64,000 nucleotides of DNA, taken from NCBI GenBank assembly GCA_010356995.1, contig ML996705.1:248001-312000 (forward strand), in the 5' to 3' direction. Every line of letters begins with the position of its first letter. The stretch's first letter is position 1. Source of the stretch: Trichodelitschia bisporula. Its lineage: Eukaryota; Ascomycota; Dothideomycetes; Phaeotrichales; Phaeotrichaceae. Position numbers and translations under genes: made by a program. A model generated the notes under the pieces. It did not search any database and had not been told where the DNA came from. It saw only the letters and a program-made list of their open reading frames with translations. Shown piece by piece: positions 1 through 10,402 of the stretch.

Positions 1-54
1 CCTTTTGAGCTCCGTCTCTATTACCGTATACCGCTTCCGGAAAACGTTACCCGT

Positions 55-1182
55 CTATGGGATCTTGTCTTTCCGGCCGGTGAGAATGCGGTCCTCGAAG
101 CGCCGCATCAGCTTGTTAGTTTGCTCCGCGAGACTGAGCGTCAGGATCTGTCCTCGTTAGAATAGTACGAGATGCTGGCGCTATGGCACCCACCGTATGT
201 GGCAATATCCGCGCCAAATGCGCAAAGAAGCCCTTGTAGATAGCAAGCACGCCCTCCGTGCGCACAGTGCGGAAGAGGCAGTCAAACGCGCCCGAGTACA
301 AATTGCCCGTCTGGTTGTACATGCGGCTCATGACCGTGTCAGGCGGGTGCATAACACAACACACGACAAAACCGCTCGCCGTGCTACTCGCCAGATGCAG
401 CGCCGGGCCCTCCTTCATATCCAGGTGCTTGACGAGCTGGCGCTTGGCGAAGAAGTACGTCGGCAGCTGGACGGAGGAGCCGAACCCGGTCCGCACCATT
501 GCTGGCCCTACGCCGCGGTACAAGCCGCGCACGCCCTCGCTCTTGTAGATCTGCCGAAGTCCGTCCCAGGCGTTGTGGTACGAGTGCTGCGTGCCCACGG
601 GCAAGAAGGGGGAGTACGACTGCAGGCGCGTCTTAACGAGGAAGAAAGGCGATCCCGCGGCGGCGCCGAGGATGCCTGATGCGGCGCCGGAGAAGATGTT
701 GATGCCGAAGGATTGCTTGTTTGGGTCGTTGTACAGCGTGGAGGTTATGGATGTGCGTAGCGGCTCGTAGAAGCCCAGACGGCAGCCGTTGAGGGTCATT
801 TGGTAGATGTACTGTAAGGGTTAGGGGAGGGTACGCGATAGGTTGTGGAGGGGGCGTACCGCGCAGCTCAGGCCGCGCAGGAGTCCCGACAGGCCTTCAT
901 TGCTGTAGATGACGCCCACGCCATGCAGCACGCCGCGATACAGCCGCTTTGTCTCCTGTTTGGATTGTAGCTCGCCCTGTAGCTGGAGTCTAGGCGGGGT
1001 CAGCAGGGGTGTTTGCGCCCGGGCACCGCGGGGCGTACCTGATCTTCACGGTCTCAAAGCTGTGTGTGACAGTCACGGCGCCGCAAGCGGCGATGCCACC
1101 GGCGATAAAGGCGCTGCAAATTGGTCAATCAGCGTTACGAGAGATCCGGAGCGTACTCCACGCACCCAATCGTCGTGGACAT
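55..1182 (-). CDS. OAC1: Mitochondrial oxaloacetate carrier (OAC1-like)
   Basis: This is a mitochondrial carrier family member, most like fungal Oac1, which moves oxaloacetate, sulfate and related anions across the inner mitochondrial membrane. I read five exons: 1166-1182, 1039-1113, 860-989, 194-811 and 55-147. The introns are 46-52 nt and the joined frame gives 310 aa, a normal length for the family. Three carrier repeats are visible. The second has the signature SPFFLVKTR and the third has HPPDTVMSR. In the first repeat the usual proline is replaced (HSFETVKIR). The C-terminus after the last intron, ILTLSLAEQTNKLMRRF, is typical of Oac1. The start is the ATG that splices into GAFIAGGIAACGAV. 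The gene is divergent from SWD2. Another anion carrier of the same clade is the main alternative. Confidence 0.9.
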
Positions 1183-2220
1183 GGTCCCGAAGGGTCCGGC
1201 TGGAGGCGCCGGCGCAGACTGCGGGGTTGTGGCTGCTGCAATGGGAGGTGGGTGAAGAGTGGAGAGGATAGATGGAGAGGAGAGGGTAAGGAGTGGAGTG
1301 AAGGTTCTGTGGTGAATGGGTGAGATGCTGCGATATTGCTCACTGGAGCTAGTGGTCGGCCGAAGTCGGGGACTTTGCCCGGAGGTGGCTTCGTCAGGCA
1401 GCAAGGCATCAACACGGTTATGTAATATCCGAGCGGTCAATGTTTGCGCTACCGAACGCCTTGTGCAAGTCAATCGGAGTTTAGTTCTACATGCCATTCT
1501 TCAAACTTGCCGCTTCAATGGATTGATTCTAACTACAGCCGGATTCGCTAAAGGGGACAGCCGGTCTGGTATGTCCGTATGCGGCTTGCATTCCCGTCAA
1601 CCGGGATCGACTTCTAAGAAAAGCCCCAAACACTACGGGCTTGGTGTGAAGAGAAGAATCATCTCAAGAACCTGTTATTGGTGCCCTGATACACATGTCC
1701 GTAGGCATAATGAGCGAAGTGGCTATGCGAATTGGTTGTTCTGTCCCAATGCGGAGTTCAGTTGATGCCGCTGCGATGGTACCGAAAACCGGAATTCTGG
1801 TACAGCATGCTAAAGAGATGAAAAGGGGCTGGGCGTCATCCAGTCTTAAAGCTGTATCGTTATCAAAGCCATCTGAGTAGCTCAAGCAAGGCTGTGACAC
1901 TGTTCGTCTCAAACCCTCGTAAAAGTGAAGTCGGCGATAGTCACCTTTCCGGAGCATCTTTCCTCCATCCCCGGTCTCTTCCCAACTCATGTGAATTCGC
2001 GTCCGACCTATCAAAGAAAGCGCGATCGACAAGCCACCAAAAGTCACCCAAGGTCGATCATTGTGGGCAGCAGTCGACTTTGAATCCTGCATGCTCGACA
2101 CCTTCCCACCGCATGCGGCCTCCTTTTGTATAAATCGGCGCGCGATCCCAACCTCTCCTCCTCTTCCACTTCTTTGTCCAAAATCATAAACCCGCATCTT
2201 CCATCTCGTCGCGCTCCGCA
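1183..2220. other. Intergenic region between divergent OAC1 and SWD2
   Basis: About 1 kb separates the two divergent starts. I see no coding pattern with splice support here. The open frames are short or composition-driven. The region presumably carries both promoters. Confidence 0.6.
2129..2135 (+). promoter_or_regulatory. TATA-like box upstream of SWD2
   Basis: TATAAAT lies 92 bp upstream of the SWD2 ATG, followed by a pyrimidine-rich leader. This placement is usual for fungal TATA elements, but function is inferred from sequence alone. Confidence 0.4.
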
Positions 2221-3358
2221 ATGGCTACCTCAGAAGCTCCAGTGCAGCCCCAGAGCGCTCCCATCCAGAAATGTTCAGACATCGTCTCCTACTATCGCCC
2301 TTGCAGAGTATGTTGTCTGTGCCATGAATGAAGCCTTGAGCTCACGAGATTAGCACTTCAGATCTGAAGACAAGAAGACCTTTGTAACTTCTCTCGACTT
2401 CGACGATACTGGTGAACTCGCCATCGTCTCGCGTACGGATGACACCCTTCAAATCTACAACTGCAAGGAGGGCAAGCACGCGAAGGAGCTCAAGAGTCAG
2501 AAGTACGGTGTTCACCTTGCCCGCTTCACGCATCACGCTGGGAGCATCTTGTACGCGAGCACAAAGGTGGACGATGGCATCCGTTATCTATCCACCCACG
2601 ATAACTCCTACATCCGCTACTACAAAGGTCATACCGATACCGTCACCTGCATTGCAATGTCACCTTCCTCGGACGAGTTCGTATCATGCGGCCAGGACAA
2701 CACGGTGCGCTTGTGGGCGCTCAACTCTCCAAACGCCAAAGGACAGCTGAACCTCATCTCGCCCTACTTTGCAGCGTACGACCCTTCAGCCTCCGTTATG
2801 GCGATAGCGTCGCCTCCCACACAGTCTATCCTGCTGTACGATGTGCGCATGTTCGACAAGGCGCCCTTCTCGTCTTTCGACCTCGCAGACCTCGAGAAGC
2901 GCTTCAATCCGCCGGGCAAGGGCCGCAACTGGTCCAAGATCGAGTTTTCAAACGACGGGAAGAACCTCCTCGTCGCAACTGCTGGTCAAGGTCACTTCGT
3001 ACTCGACGCTTTTGAGGGTCACTTGCGCCACTTCTGCCTGCGGCCCAAGGGCGGTCGGTCGGAGCGGCGCGTGCCTGGAGAGACAGCTCCTAATCGGCCT
3101 GTTGGTCAAGGCGACGTTACGTTCAGTCAAGACGGTCAGTTTCTGATCGGCGGCTCGGGCAACGACGGTCTTGCCGTATGGGATGTGCATTCGCCCACCG
3201 CCGACGATTTCCTCCTCCGTCCATCGTCTGAACTTCCTGTCCACCCGGGTATCCCACCTCGTGTCGAGGTCGTCGCGTGCAACCCGAGACATAATCTGAT
3301 CTGCACTGCGGATAGAGACATGTTGATCTGGCTTCCGGACTCGGAGATCATGCCGTAA
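2221..3358 (+). CDS. SWD2: SWD2-like WD40 subunit of COMPASS / 3'-end processing factor
   Basis: This WD40 propeller protein of 363 aa resembles Swd2, shared by the Set1/COMPASS H3K4 methyltransferase and the cleavage and polyadenylation factor in yeast. There are two exons, 2221-2307 and 2354-3358, with a 46-nt phase-0 intron that joins YYRPCR to HFRSEDKK. That junction matches the usual entry into the first blade (TSLDFDDTGE). WD-type repeats follow, with motifs such as GHTDTVTCIAMSP and DNTVRLWAL. The stop used is TAA at 3356-3358. The sequence there (CCGTAAGT) is also a perfect splice donor with a CACAG acceptor 37 nt on. A longer C-terminus is possible but the intron would be very short. 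Confidence 0.9.
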
Positions 3359-4464
3359 GTCGCGATATGTGGATGTCGTGACGCATCACAGGCACAGAGA
3401 ATTTCAGAAAACCGGCGTTGAGTACCCGACACGATTTCCTGGACAAGCTTACACTATACACTACGCGTGCGCTGACCGGTTCGATAGGAGCTGGTTGGCA
3501 GGTCCTATAGAACGTCTTGCCGCTCGGGGTGGCCAGACCCCGCGACTTCAAACGAAAGTTTTGGCCGACGCGACTGAAGATGGGCGTGCTCGTAAAAAGC
3601 AAAAGACGTCAGTAGGCTGCGCTGGGGATGGAAGTCAGGAAGCACAGGCTTGATGTATGATATTGTAGGAAGAAGAAGTCAACCAGTTTCGCCGGTTGCG
3701 GCGTTTCAGCGTGTTTAGGTGCAACATTTTGGCAATTGAGTGTTTGCTTCCTGATACTTGGGGCATTTGTTCTAGACTGCAGTCTTCCGCTGAACTATTT
3801 CCAGGCACTTGAATCTTGTAAACCCGGCGACCAGGTCTGCCATGACCGGCCAGATCTCGAATCCTCTGCCTTTCATTCCGCATTTTGTCCGCGTATTTCC
3901 GTCCCATCTGCCGCAATTACCCCGCAAGGAATTCTATTCGCGCGTGGCGCCCAAATCAACGACCAGAAATGAGTGTTACGTACCCTACTCTCTCGCGTCC
4001 ACAAGCCCTTTCGCCCAACGCCAAACCCCGGCGTCCACGAGCCCGGTGGCTAATATCCCGCGATACTAGGCCCAACACTCGGTGCAAAGGGGCGCCGACT
4101 CGGCGCCGTGATCAACCTGCGACATGCCGAGCGAGGGTGCGGATCGCGACTTTTCACCTCGCCTGGTGGGAAGGGCCCGTGCGGCTGGGGGGGAAACGAT
4201 GTTTTCAGCATGACATTGCAACCCGCATCGACGCGCAAAATCGGTGCTCATCACAAGGCCTTTATGAAGGGAAAGGCTGGAAGTAGGGCCGCGTGCGCGG
4301 CCCTGCGGCGCAATGTGGGATTGATTGCGGGATCCGTCATGCGCAGCTAATTTGGGGGTAATATAGCCGGCTTCGAGGTAATTGCGCGTGTGGGGAGGGG
4401 GGGCTTAATACAGGCCAGTGTTCGCACTTTTTTGCACTGTGAGAGAGAGCTTTTGCGTGAGATC
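3359..4464. other. Intergenic region upstream of the RNase-like gene
   Basis: About 1.1 kb with no convincing gene. The SWD2 3' UTR must lie in the first part. A frame at 3369-3653 could only be used if the SWD2 stop were spliced out. Confidence 0.5.
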
Positions 4465-5361
4465 ATGGCTGTCAAGGTACGTCGCCTGCGTCGCTTGCTC
4501 TCACCCGCTCTGTTCGTGATGCTGATATCCCAGATCTTCCTCGCCCTCCTCCCCCTCGCCCTCGCCTCCCCCCAGTGGGGCAACTGGGGCAACTGGGGCG
4601 CTCAACAACAATCCCCGCGGCCCCAGCAAAACCAGCCCTGGGCCCAACAGACCAGTCCAAGATGGGGCAACCAGCCCGCCACCCAGGCGCAGCCGTGGAA
4701 CAACGCGCCGCAGCCGCAGACCCAGCCGTGGAACAACGCGCCGCGCCCGCAGACACAGTATCCTAGACCGACGCAGCAGCCGCGGCCTACGGCGCAGCCC
4801 CGGCCCGCGGACGACGACGACGAGCCCTTGACGAAATGGACGGCGCCGGCTCAATGGGGCCCCAAGGGGACACGCCCGTTCGGGCCGCGCACGACGACCG
4901 TGTACGGCACGCCTGGCGCGCTACCGCCTAGTCCGACCCGGGAGCCCGAGCCCGCGGGCCCGACGAGCACGGATCCACCTAAGGAACCGGTTCCGTTTGT
5001 GGTAACCTGTGGCCGGACGCGGTACGTCGAGGACGACATCAGCAATGCGTTGACTGCGGGGTGCTTTTATCAGAAGAAGGGGACGAAGGTTAATGGGAGC
5101 GAGTTTCCGAAGGAGTTTGTGAATAACCAGGGGTTTGATTTTGGGGAGTTGAGGGCGCCGTTTTATGAGTTTCCGATTATTCCGAGTGCGCCGTATGTTG
5201 GTGGTGAGTGGGCTCCTGATTTTGGGTTTGGGGGGAAGGCTAATGATGGTGTAGGGCCTGCCGGGAATGATCGCGTTGTGTTTAGCGCGGGTACGTGCTA
5301 CCTCGCTGGGGAGTTGGTGTATCAGAATGGGAAGTATACGGAGTGCAGTGAGGAGTACTAG
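4465..5361 (+). CDS. Secreted RNase F1/T1-fold protein without catalytic histidines
   Basis: Two exons (4465-4476 and 4534-5361) give 279 aa. The first exon is only four codons. Splicing out the 57-nt intron creates a clean signal peptide, MAVKIFLALLPLALAS. A repetitive linker rich in Q, P, N and W follows (QPWNNAPQPQT-type repeats), with a short DDDDE acidic run. The C-terminal 105 residues match the guanyl-specific RNase F1/T1 fold: VTCGRTRYVEDDISNAL, NNQGFDFGEL, YEFPI and NDRVVF. The glutamate of YEFPI and the arginine of DRVVF are kept. The positions of the two catalytic histidines appear as lysine (FPKEF) and glutamine (VYQNGK), by my alignment from memory. It is therefore probably a non-catalytic RNase-like secreted protein, perhaps a cell-wall or effector protein. 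Confidence 0.8.
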   Translation: MAVKVRRLRRLLSPALFVMLISQIFLALLPLALASPQWGNWGNWGAQQQSPRPQQNQPWAQQTSPRWGNQPATQAQPWNNAPQPQTQPWNNAPRPQTQYPRPTQQPRPTAQPRPADDDDEPLTKWTAPAQWGPKGTRPFGPRTTTVYGTPGALPPSPTREPEPAGPTSTDPPKEPVPFVVTCGRTRYVEDDISNALTAGCFYQKKGTKVNGSEFPKEFVNNQGFDFGELRAPFYEFPIIPSAPYVGGEWAPDFGFGGKANDGVGPAGNDRVVFSAGTCYLAGELVYQNGKYTECSEEY

Positions 5362-5761
5362 GTGGGAGGAGCGAGGTGAGGCGAGGGCAGCGACGACCGG
5401 AGCGGATGCGGATGCCCGGTTGGAGCTTCAGCGAAGCGGAAGAGGGAGAACGGAGTGAGGAGGGAAAGAGGTAGAGACTGTAAATTCCATGTACAGATAT
5501 CCAAAGCATTGCCTTGCGGCCCGCCGCACCTTATCAAGACCCGCATCGCATTAGCGTCAGGACCTGCGCCACCTCCGCCCCACTACCCCACATCAGCGTA
5601 GACCTTCCCCATTTGGCACAGCCGCTCTATCTCAGCACGGCGATGGCGCCAAAGGCGCTGCAGCTCGACACACGGTATATAAGCTACGGTGACGCCAATT
5701 CCAACGCCGGATTCTCCTCCGGAAGTGTTCTTCTCCTTTAACCTCAACCAGAACCGCCTCA
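5362..5761. other. Short intergenic region with TATA-like box
   Basis: No gene is seen. TATATAA occurs at 5676-5682, 80 bp upstream of the GNAT start, and probably belongs to its promoter. Confidence 0.45.
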
Positions 5762-6623
5762 ATGGATGAACCTTTCGTCAAAAACGACCTAGTCGTCACA
5801 CGCATGACCCCCGCTGATATCAACGGTGCAATTGACACGATTCAACAGGCCTTCGCCGATGATCCATATAGCCGGTGGATCTTCGACCAGCGGGAGGTGC
5901 GTCCCTGGTGCCCATCCTCCCCGTCCCCATCTCACCCTTAACCCACTCTCCCGCTCTCCAAACCCCACCTAACCCCTGGCCTAGTTCTCCCCCGTCCGCA
6001 ACCGCGTCTCCCTCACCCACCGCTGCCACTGGGGTATCAAGCATGGTCTCTTTTACGTCTGCAGATCAGAATCGTCGAAGAAGATTCTGGGCTGCGCGAT
6101 GTGGCTCCCACCTCGTAAAGCGGGTCAGCAGGAGAGCTGGGCCGAGTGGTGCAGCGCCTGGCTCCTCTGGCTTAAACAGGGGTGGATGAACCTCTCCCAC
6201 GGCCGGGGCGGCCTCAACGTCGCGCGGTACTGGGCATGGAAGGGCGCCCAAGCAGAAGCACAGAAGGCGGTGTGGACCGACCCAAACGGGTACTACTTCT
6301 GTAACATCGTGACTGTGTTACCGGAGGCGCAGGGGAGGGGCGTGGGGAGGGCACTCATGGAGGTAGTGCTGGAACGGGCGGATAGGGAGGGGCGGAAGTG
6401 TTATCTTGAGAGTTCGAGACGGGAGCCGAATGTGGGGATTTATGAGCGGTTTGGGTTTGGGCTTGTGAGGGAGATGGGGTGTGAGGTGGGGGGAGAAGGG
6501 GTTAGGCTTTATTGTATGGTTAGGGAGCCGGGGGGGAAGATAGCGGAGGGTGAAGGGCAGAGTGAGATGGCTGGGGAGTGTACAGTATGTGGGTCGGAGG
6601 GTGTTGTGGGTTGTCTTCATTGA
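5762..6623 (+). CDS. GNAT-family N-acetyltransferase
   Basis: This encodes a GNAT (Gcn5-related) acetyltransferase of 257 aa in two exons, 5762-5896 and 5985-6623. The 88-nt intron joins RWIFDQRE to FSPVRNRVSLTHR in frame. The acetyl-CoA binding motif is NIVTVLPEAQGRGVGRALM, with the QGRGVG loop. It is followed by a helix and the YLESSRREPNVGIYERFGF segment, which is typical of the fungal subgroup acting on small molecules or unknown amines. A WLPPRK motif is also typical of this subgroup. The substrate cannot be predicted. The last 25 residues are low in family likeness and may reflect a missed intron or a variable tail. Confidence 0.85.
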
Positions 6624-6730
6624 TGCTGGGGTGTTATCTATCATTGCTTTTGGGCCGGTCTCTTGACCGGCCGACCTCTATCAATCAACCACCGCTCGAA
6701 GCCGCAAAGCTGCTCGATCCTTAACCCATA

Positions 6731-7525
6731 TCAAGCCGCAACCCGCCACCGGCTCTCCCTCTCCACCTTCTTCCTAACCACATGCTCCAACCACACCCGT
6801 CCCTGCCCCGCTCCTTCAACCTCCATATCCCCCTCCGGCCTTACACACCACTGCTGCGCGACATCCTTCGCCTCCGCCCACTCCTCCACATCAAACCCCC
6901 CCTCACTCTCAACCAACATAAGCCCCCCATCCGCCGCAAACACAAAAACATGCAACGACTTCGCCCCCCCCAAATCCGTCCCCTCCGTCGGAACCACAAG
7001 CGTCCCATCCCGCAGCACCGCAACAGTGGTAGTCGTATACGTCGTCGCCAGGGGGAGCGAAGCCGCAATAAGCGTCAACAGCGCCGTCTGCAGCAGCACC
7101 GGCAGAACCGGCAGCACCGAATGCGGGTTCAGCGCGTACCGCAGAGGGCCCGGTTCCGGCGTGTGCGTGACTTGCAGGGTGAGCTGGATGAGCGTGCGCG
7201 GGAAGGAGTGCACGAGGAGGACGCGGCGGAGGAGCGTGTGGAGGAGGGTTTCGAGGTGGCGTTCTTTGGGGGCTGGGGGGGGTTAGTCGTGGTGTACCAT
7301 TTCGGAGACGGGAGACGGGAAGACGGAGGGGAAGGGGGACGTACTCCCTACGCCGGCGGAGGGCCGGATGTTCACCTCCAGCGTGGCTTCCTCGGGTAAC
7401 TCATCGCGCCGCATTACTTCGAGGGGGCCGTTGACGGCGCCGACGATGGTGTAGCCGGAGGCGGAGTAGGATGCGGAGCCATCTGGGCGGTGGAGGGGGG
7501 AGAGGGTTGCGGTTGGGAGGGTCAT
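6731..7525 (-). CDS. RRP46: Exosome subunit RRP46 (RNase PH-like)
   Basis: This is an RNase PH-fold subunit of the RNA exosome ring, most like Rrp46. Two exons (7345-7525 and 6731-7272) give 240 aa, a normal length. The 72-nt intron is phase 1 and joins NIRPSAGVG to TPKERHLETLLHTLLRR. The N-terminus LSPLHRPDGSASYSASGYTI is the usual Rrp46 start (L..ADGSA-type). The conserved PRTLIQLTLQV segment of the RNase PH core follows. Eukaryotic exosome RNase PH subunits are mostly structural and lack phosphorolytic activity. The gene is divergent from PEX4 with 472 bp between starts. Confidence 0.88.
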
Positions 7526-7997
7526 GGTGGTGGTAGATGCTGTGCGAGGTGTTGCTCGGGGTGGACCACGTCGCTCACGCCTTAAAGCCACGATATTTGA
7601 CCGCGATGTCGTCGGCAAAGTCCGTCAAGTCGCTGAGTTCGTCAAATGCGCCAACCAGTCGTGGAGCGCGGATGTGCGGTAAATAGTGCGGGGAGTTCGT
7701 TGCGCGCCTCTGACGTTCCGCAGCGCGGCGCGCAAAGACTGGCTGCCAACATGCACGCGCCCGGTTGGTGGGCTGGCTGAGCTCCACATGAACGCCGGAC
7801 GGGGCGCCGTCGCGACAACACCTCCGCATCCTGCACATCCGAGGCATCGCGGGTATCAAGCTCACTGACTACGCGCTGCATCTGCCGATTCTCACATTCA
7901 TCTCCGCCATCCCGTCGCTACCTTCGCCGTCGAACTTTCGCCGGCTGTCCACCTACACGTTGCCGGCGCGCCCTCACGCAGTCCGCCGCCCGACACA
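7526..7997. promoter_or_regulatory. Shared divergent promoter region RRP46/PEX4
   Basis: The 472 bp between the two start codons hold no supported gene, so both promoters must lie here. No clear TATA box was seen for either. Confidence 0.5.
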
Positions 7998-8576
7998 ATG
8001 TCCAAAGCTCAGTCTCCGCTCAAGCGCCTCACGCGCGAACTACAAGACTTGCAGGACGAGCCGAATGATGCGGTGCTCCGGCTGGGACCGGTGGACGACG
8101 ATCTGTTCCACTGGCATGCGGTACTAAAGGGCCCGGCTGGGACGGCGTACGAAGGTATGCATTCCACACTTAGGACCTTGCATCTCCCTCACCTCTCCCC
8201 GCTTTCATACGCTCTTCATCACTCGGCCGTATCTACAGACAGCTAACCACCCACAGGCGGCCTCTGGGCCCTCTCCATCACCATCCCCCCCAACTACCCC
8301 AACGCACCACCAAAAGTACGCTTCGAAACCCCCATCTGCCACCCAAACGTGCACTTCCAAACCGGCGAGATCTGCCTCGATCTACTCAAGGACAAATGGG
8401 CGCCCACCATCACCATCAGCATCCTGCTCACCAGCATCCAGCAGCTGCTGACCTCGGCCGAGCCAGACTCGCCGCTCAACGTCGACATCGCCCAGCTCTT
8501 TCGCCAGGGAGATTGGGCGGGCGCTGAGAGTCTGATTCGGTATTATACCCAGGTGGAGCGGTGGGATGGGCGCTGA
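7998..8576 (+). CDS. PEX4: Peroxisomal ubiquitin-conjugating enzyme PEX4
   Basis: This is an E2 of the Pex4 type, which monoubiquitinates the import receptor Pex5 so that it can be recycled from the peroxisome. Two exons (7998-8154 and 8257-8576) with a 102-nt intron give 158 aa, about one UBC fold. The junction reads GTAYEGGLWALSI. The active-site region is ICHPNVHFQTGEICLDLLKD, with the catalytic Cys in GEICLD and the HPN motif upstream. The C-terminus EPDSPLNVDIAQLFRQGD is typical of Pex4 rather than the Ubc4/5 group. Confidence 0.88.
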
Positions 8577-9087
8577 GGAACTCGAGGGAATGAGGTTGCG
8601 GAGTATTACTGTGATTCCCTCTCTTTTTTCTGTGTGTCTGTGTATAGTAACGGCTGAGCTGAGACGGCTGTGTTTTTGGATAGGCTGGTTTGTATGGCAG
8701 GAGGGTATATCAACGCTTTCCGCAGGAGGGTATATCAGCGCTTTTCGCGCATCAAAAGCGAGTTTCGTAATGCTTCAACCACCACCCCATACCACCTGCC
8801 CGTGAAGCACACAGAACCCTGACGTAATCTACCAGCAGGGCCGATTCCGCATCGCTCTCGCCCACCACCAAGTGGAAAGAGCCAGGGACGACGCTATGGT
8901 TGTATTTGGTTTGCTCTGGCGGACTTCTTCTCCCACTCCATCAATCCCCCAACATCTTCTAGACGCATCGTTTTGCTGTCACTTTGTCAACATCCTCACT
9001 AGCATCGTTCAGTTCTGCTCAAATGCATGTCAAAGATATCGCTAGAACTACTCTCTCTGGCTCCATCTTCGTCGTCATCCTCCCACA
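8577..9087. other. Intergenic region before the Gfo/Idh-like gene
   Basis: No gene is supported. The region contains a small tandem repeat at 8698-8747, listed separately, and the pyrimidine-rich leader of the next gene. Confidence 0.45.
8698..8747. repeat. Two-unit 25-bp tandem repeat
   Basis: Two adjacent copies of CAGGAGGGTATATCAACG plus seven more bases, differing at two positions, lie just downstream of PEX4. No function is apparent. Confidence 0.85.
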
Positions 9088-10379
9088 ATGCCTACCAATA
9101 TCGCCCTGCTCCACTCCAGTCTGCCCCTTCTGCTCTCACATCGCACCCGCTAACCATTCCAGTCGCGTGCCCGTTCCACTACTACCACAACTTATTAATC
9201 GTATGCCGTCTCTATTCAGGGCAAGTGCATATCTAATCCAACAAGCCAGCAATCAAAGCTGCTCACTACCTCGCCCTCAAAGCCGTCTACTCCGAAACAG
9301 CAGCCACCGCCTCCGCACTGGCATCCCAGTTCCCTGGGGCAGTACTCGCCTACTCCAACGATCAGTTTCCCAACCTCACCGCCTTGCTAGGCCGGAGCGA
9401 CATCACCGCCGTGATCATCGCGTGCGGCCCCTCCCATCCTCCTTCTACCCACCTAACCGAAGCAGAATGAGGCACGTCGAGCAACCGATATTCATCCGCC
9501 TCGCCCTCGAAGCGGGGAAACACGTCCTGAGCGAAATGCCCATCTTGGAAACCCTCTCCGACTTGCATGAGCTCTTCGCCATCGCAGCCACGCTCCCGAA
9601 GCCCGGCCCGAGGTGGAACGTGGCCGAGCCTTTACGCTTTATGCCTGATGTCGATTACGCCGCGGGGGAGATACTGAAGCTCGGCCCGGTTACTGGATTC
9701 TGGACGCGCCAGGTGATGGTGATGGCCGACGTGTGGGATTTTAGTGAGTTTGGTTTCATTTGATGGTCGGCGGGAAGGGCTAACGGGGCGGAACCAAAAA
9801 GCTGGCTTGGACACGACGCAGCAGGAAGCCTTCATCCTCGAAAACACCATATTTTCCGTCGCTCTGATGCGGAAGCTGCTCGGTCCCCCGGCACAGCCCG
9901 TGCTGGTGGTTGCTGGGACAAATTTGGTGCAGAAACGCCTACCGCCGGTCGACACTGTCGAGGCGGTGTGGATAGCCGCCAATGGCGTGATCGGGAGCTT
10001 TGGGTACACGCACGGTTCGCCGGTCGACGTGCCTGGGGCCGAGCACGTCGTTATGTGTGAGGGAGGGGCCGTGGAGCTTATACGGAGGGGTAGGGACAAG
10101 GTGGTGCGGGTGTACAAGGCGAATATGAGCCCAGAGGAAAGGGTTATTGAGAGCGGCCATGAGTTGGCGGTTAGGTTGGAGGTGCAGGCGTGGGCGGAGT
10201 GCTTGGAAAAGGGGTGGGGGGACCCGCGTTTAAGTCCGTGGGAGGCGATTCGGGATCTAGAAATTGCGCGTGGGATGCTGGTGAGCGGGCTAATGCACGG
10301 AGAGCGCATAAAAGTTGGTGATGGGCGGCTGCTGCGTGGGATAAATGGAGAGCGCGTAGAAATTGGTAGAGTAGATTGA
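9088..10379 (+). CDS. Diverged Gfo/Idh/MocA-family oxidoreductase-like protein
   Basis: Five exons join in frame: 9088-9118, 9163-9200, 9246-9421, 9466-9743 and 9802-10379 (366 aa, normal for the family). Introns are 44-58 nt, three with CTAAC/CTAAT-like branch sites. The family is recognised from LALKAVYSETAA, SDITAVIIA, PIFIRLALEAGKHVLSE and the C-terminal half with GVIGSFGYTHGSP. Oddly, the hallmarks are missing. The N-terminal GxGxxG dinucleotide loop is not visible, the EKP motif reads SEMPI, and the usual GGxxxDxGxH active-site segment reads EAFILENTIFSVALMR. Either it is a pseudoenzyme or a gene starting to decay. The last three exons are well supported. The first two are a best guess. 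Confidence 0.7.
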
Positions 10380-10402
10380 CGGGTATCGCAAGCCGGTCAG
10401 AA

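Noticed and set aside
3369-3653. Possible last exon of SWD2
   Set aside because: It would need a 37-nt intron, and the protein is already complete at the TAA. Kept as a remark only.
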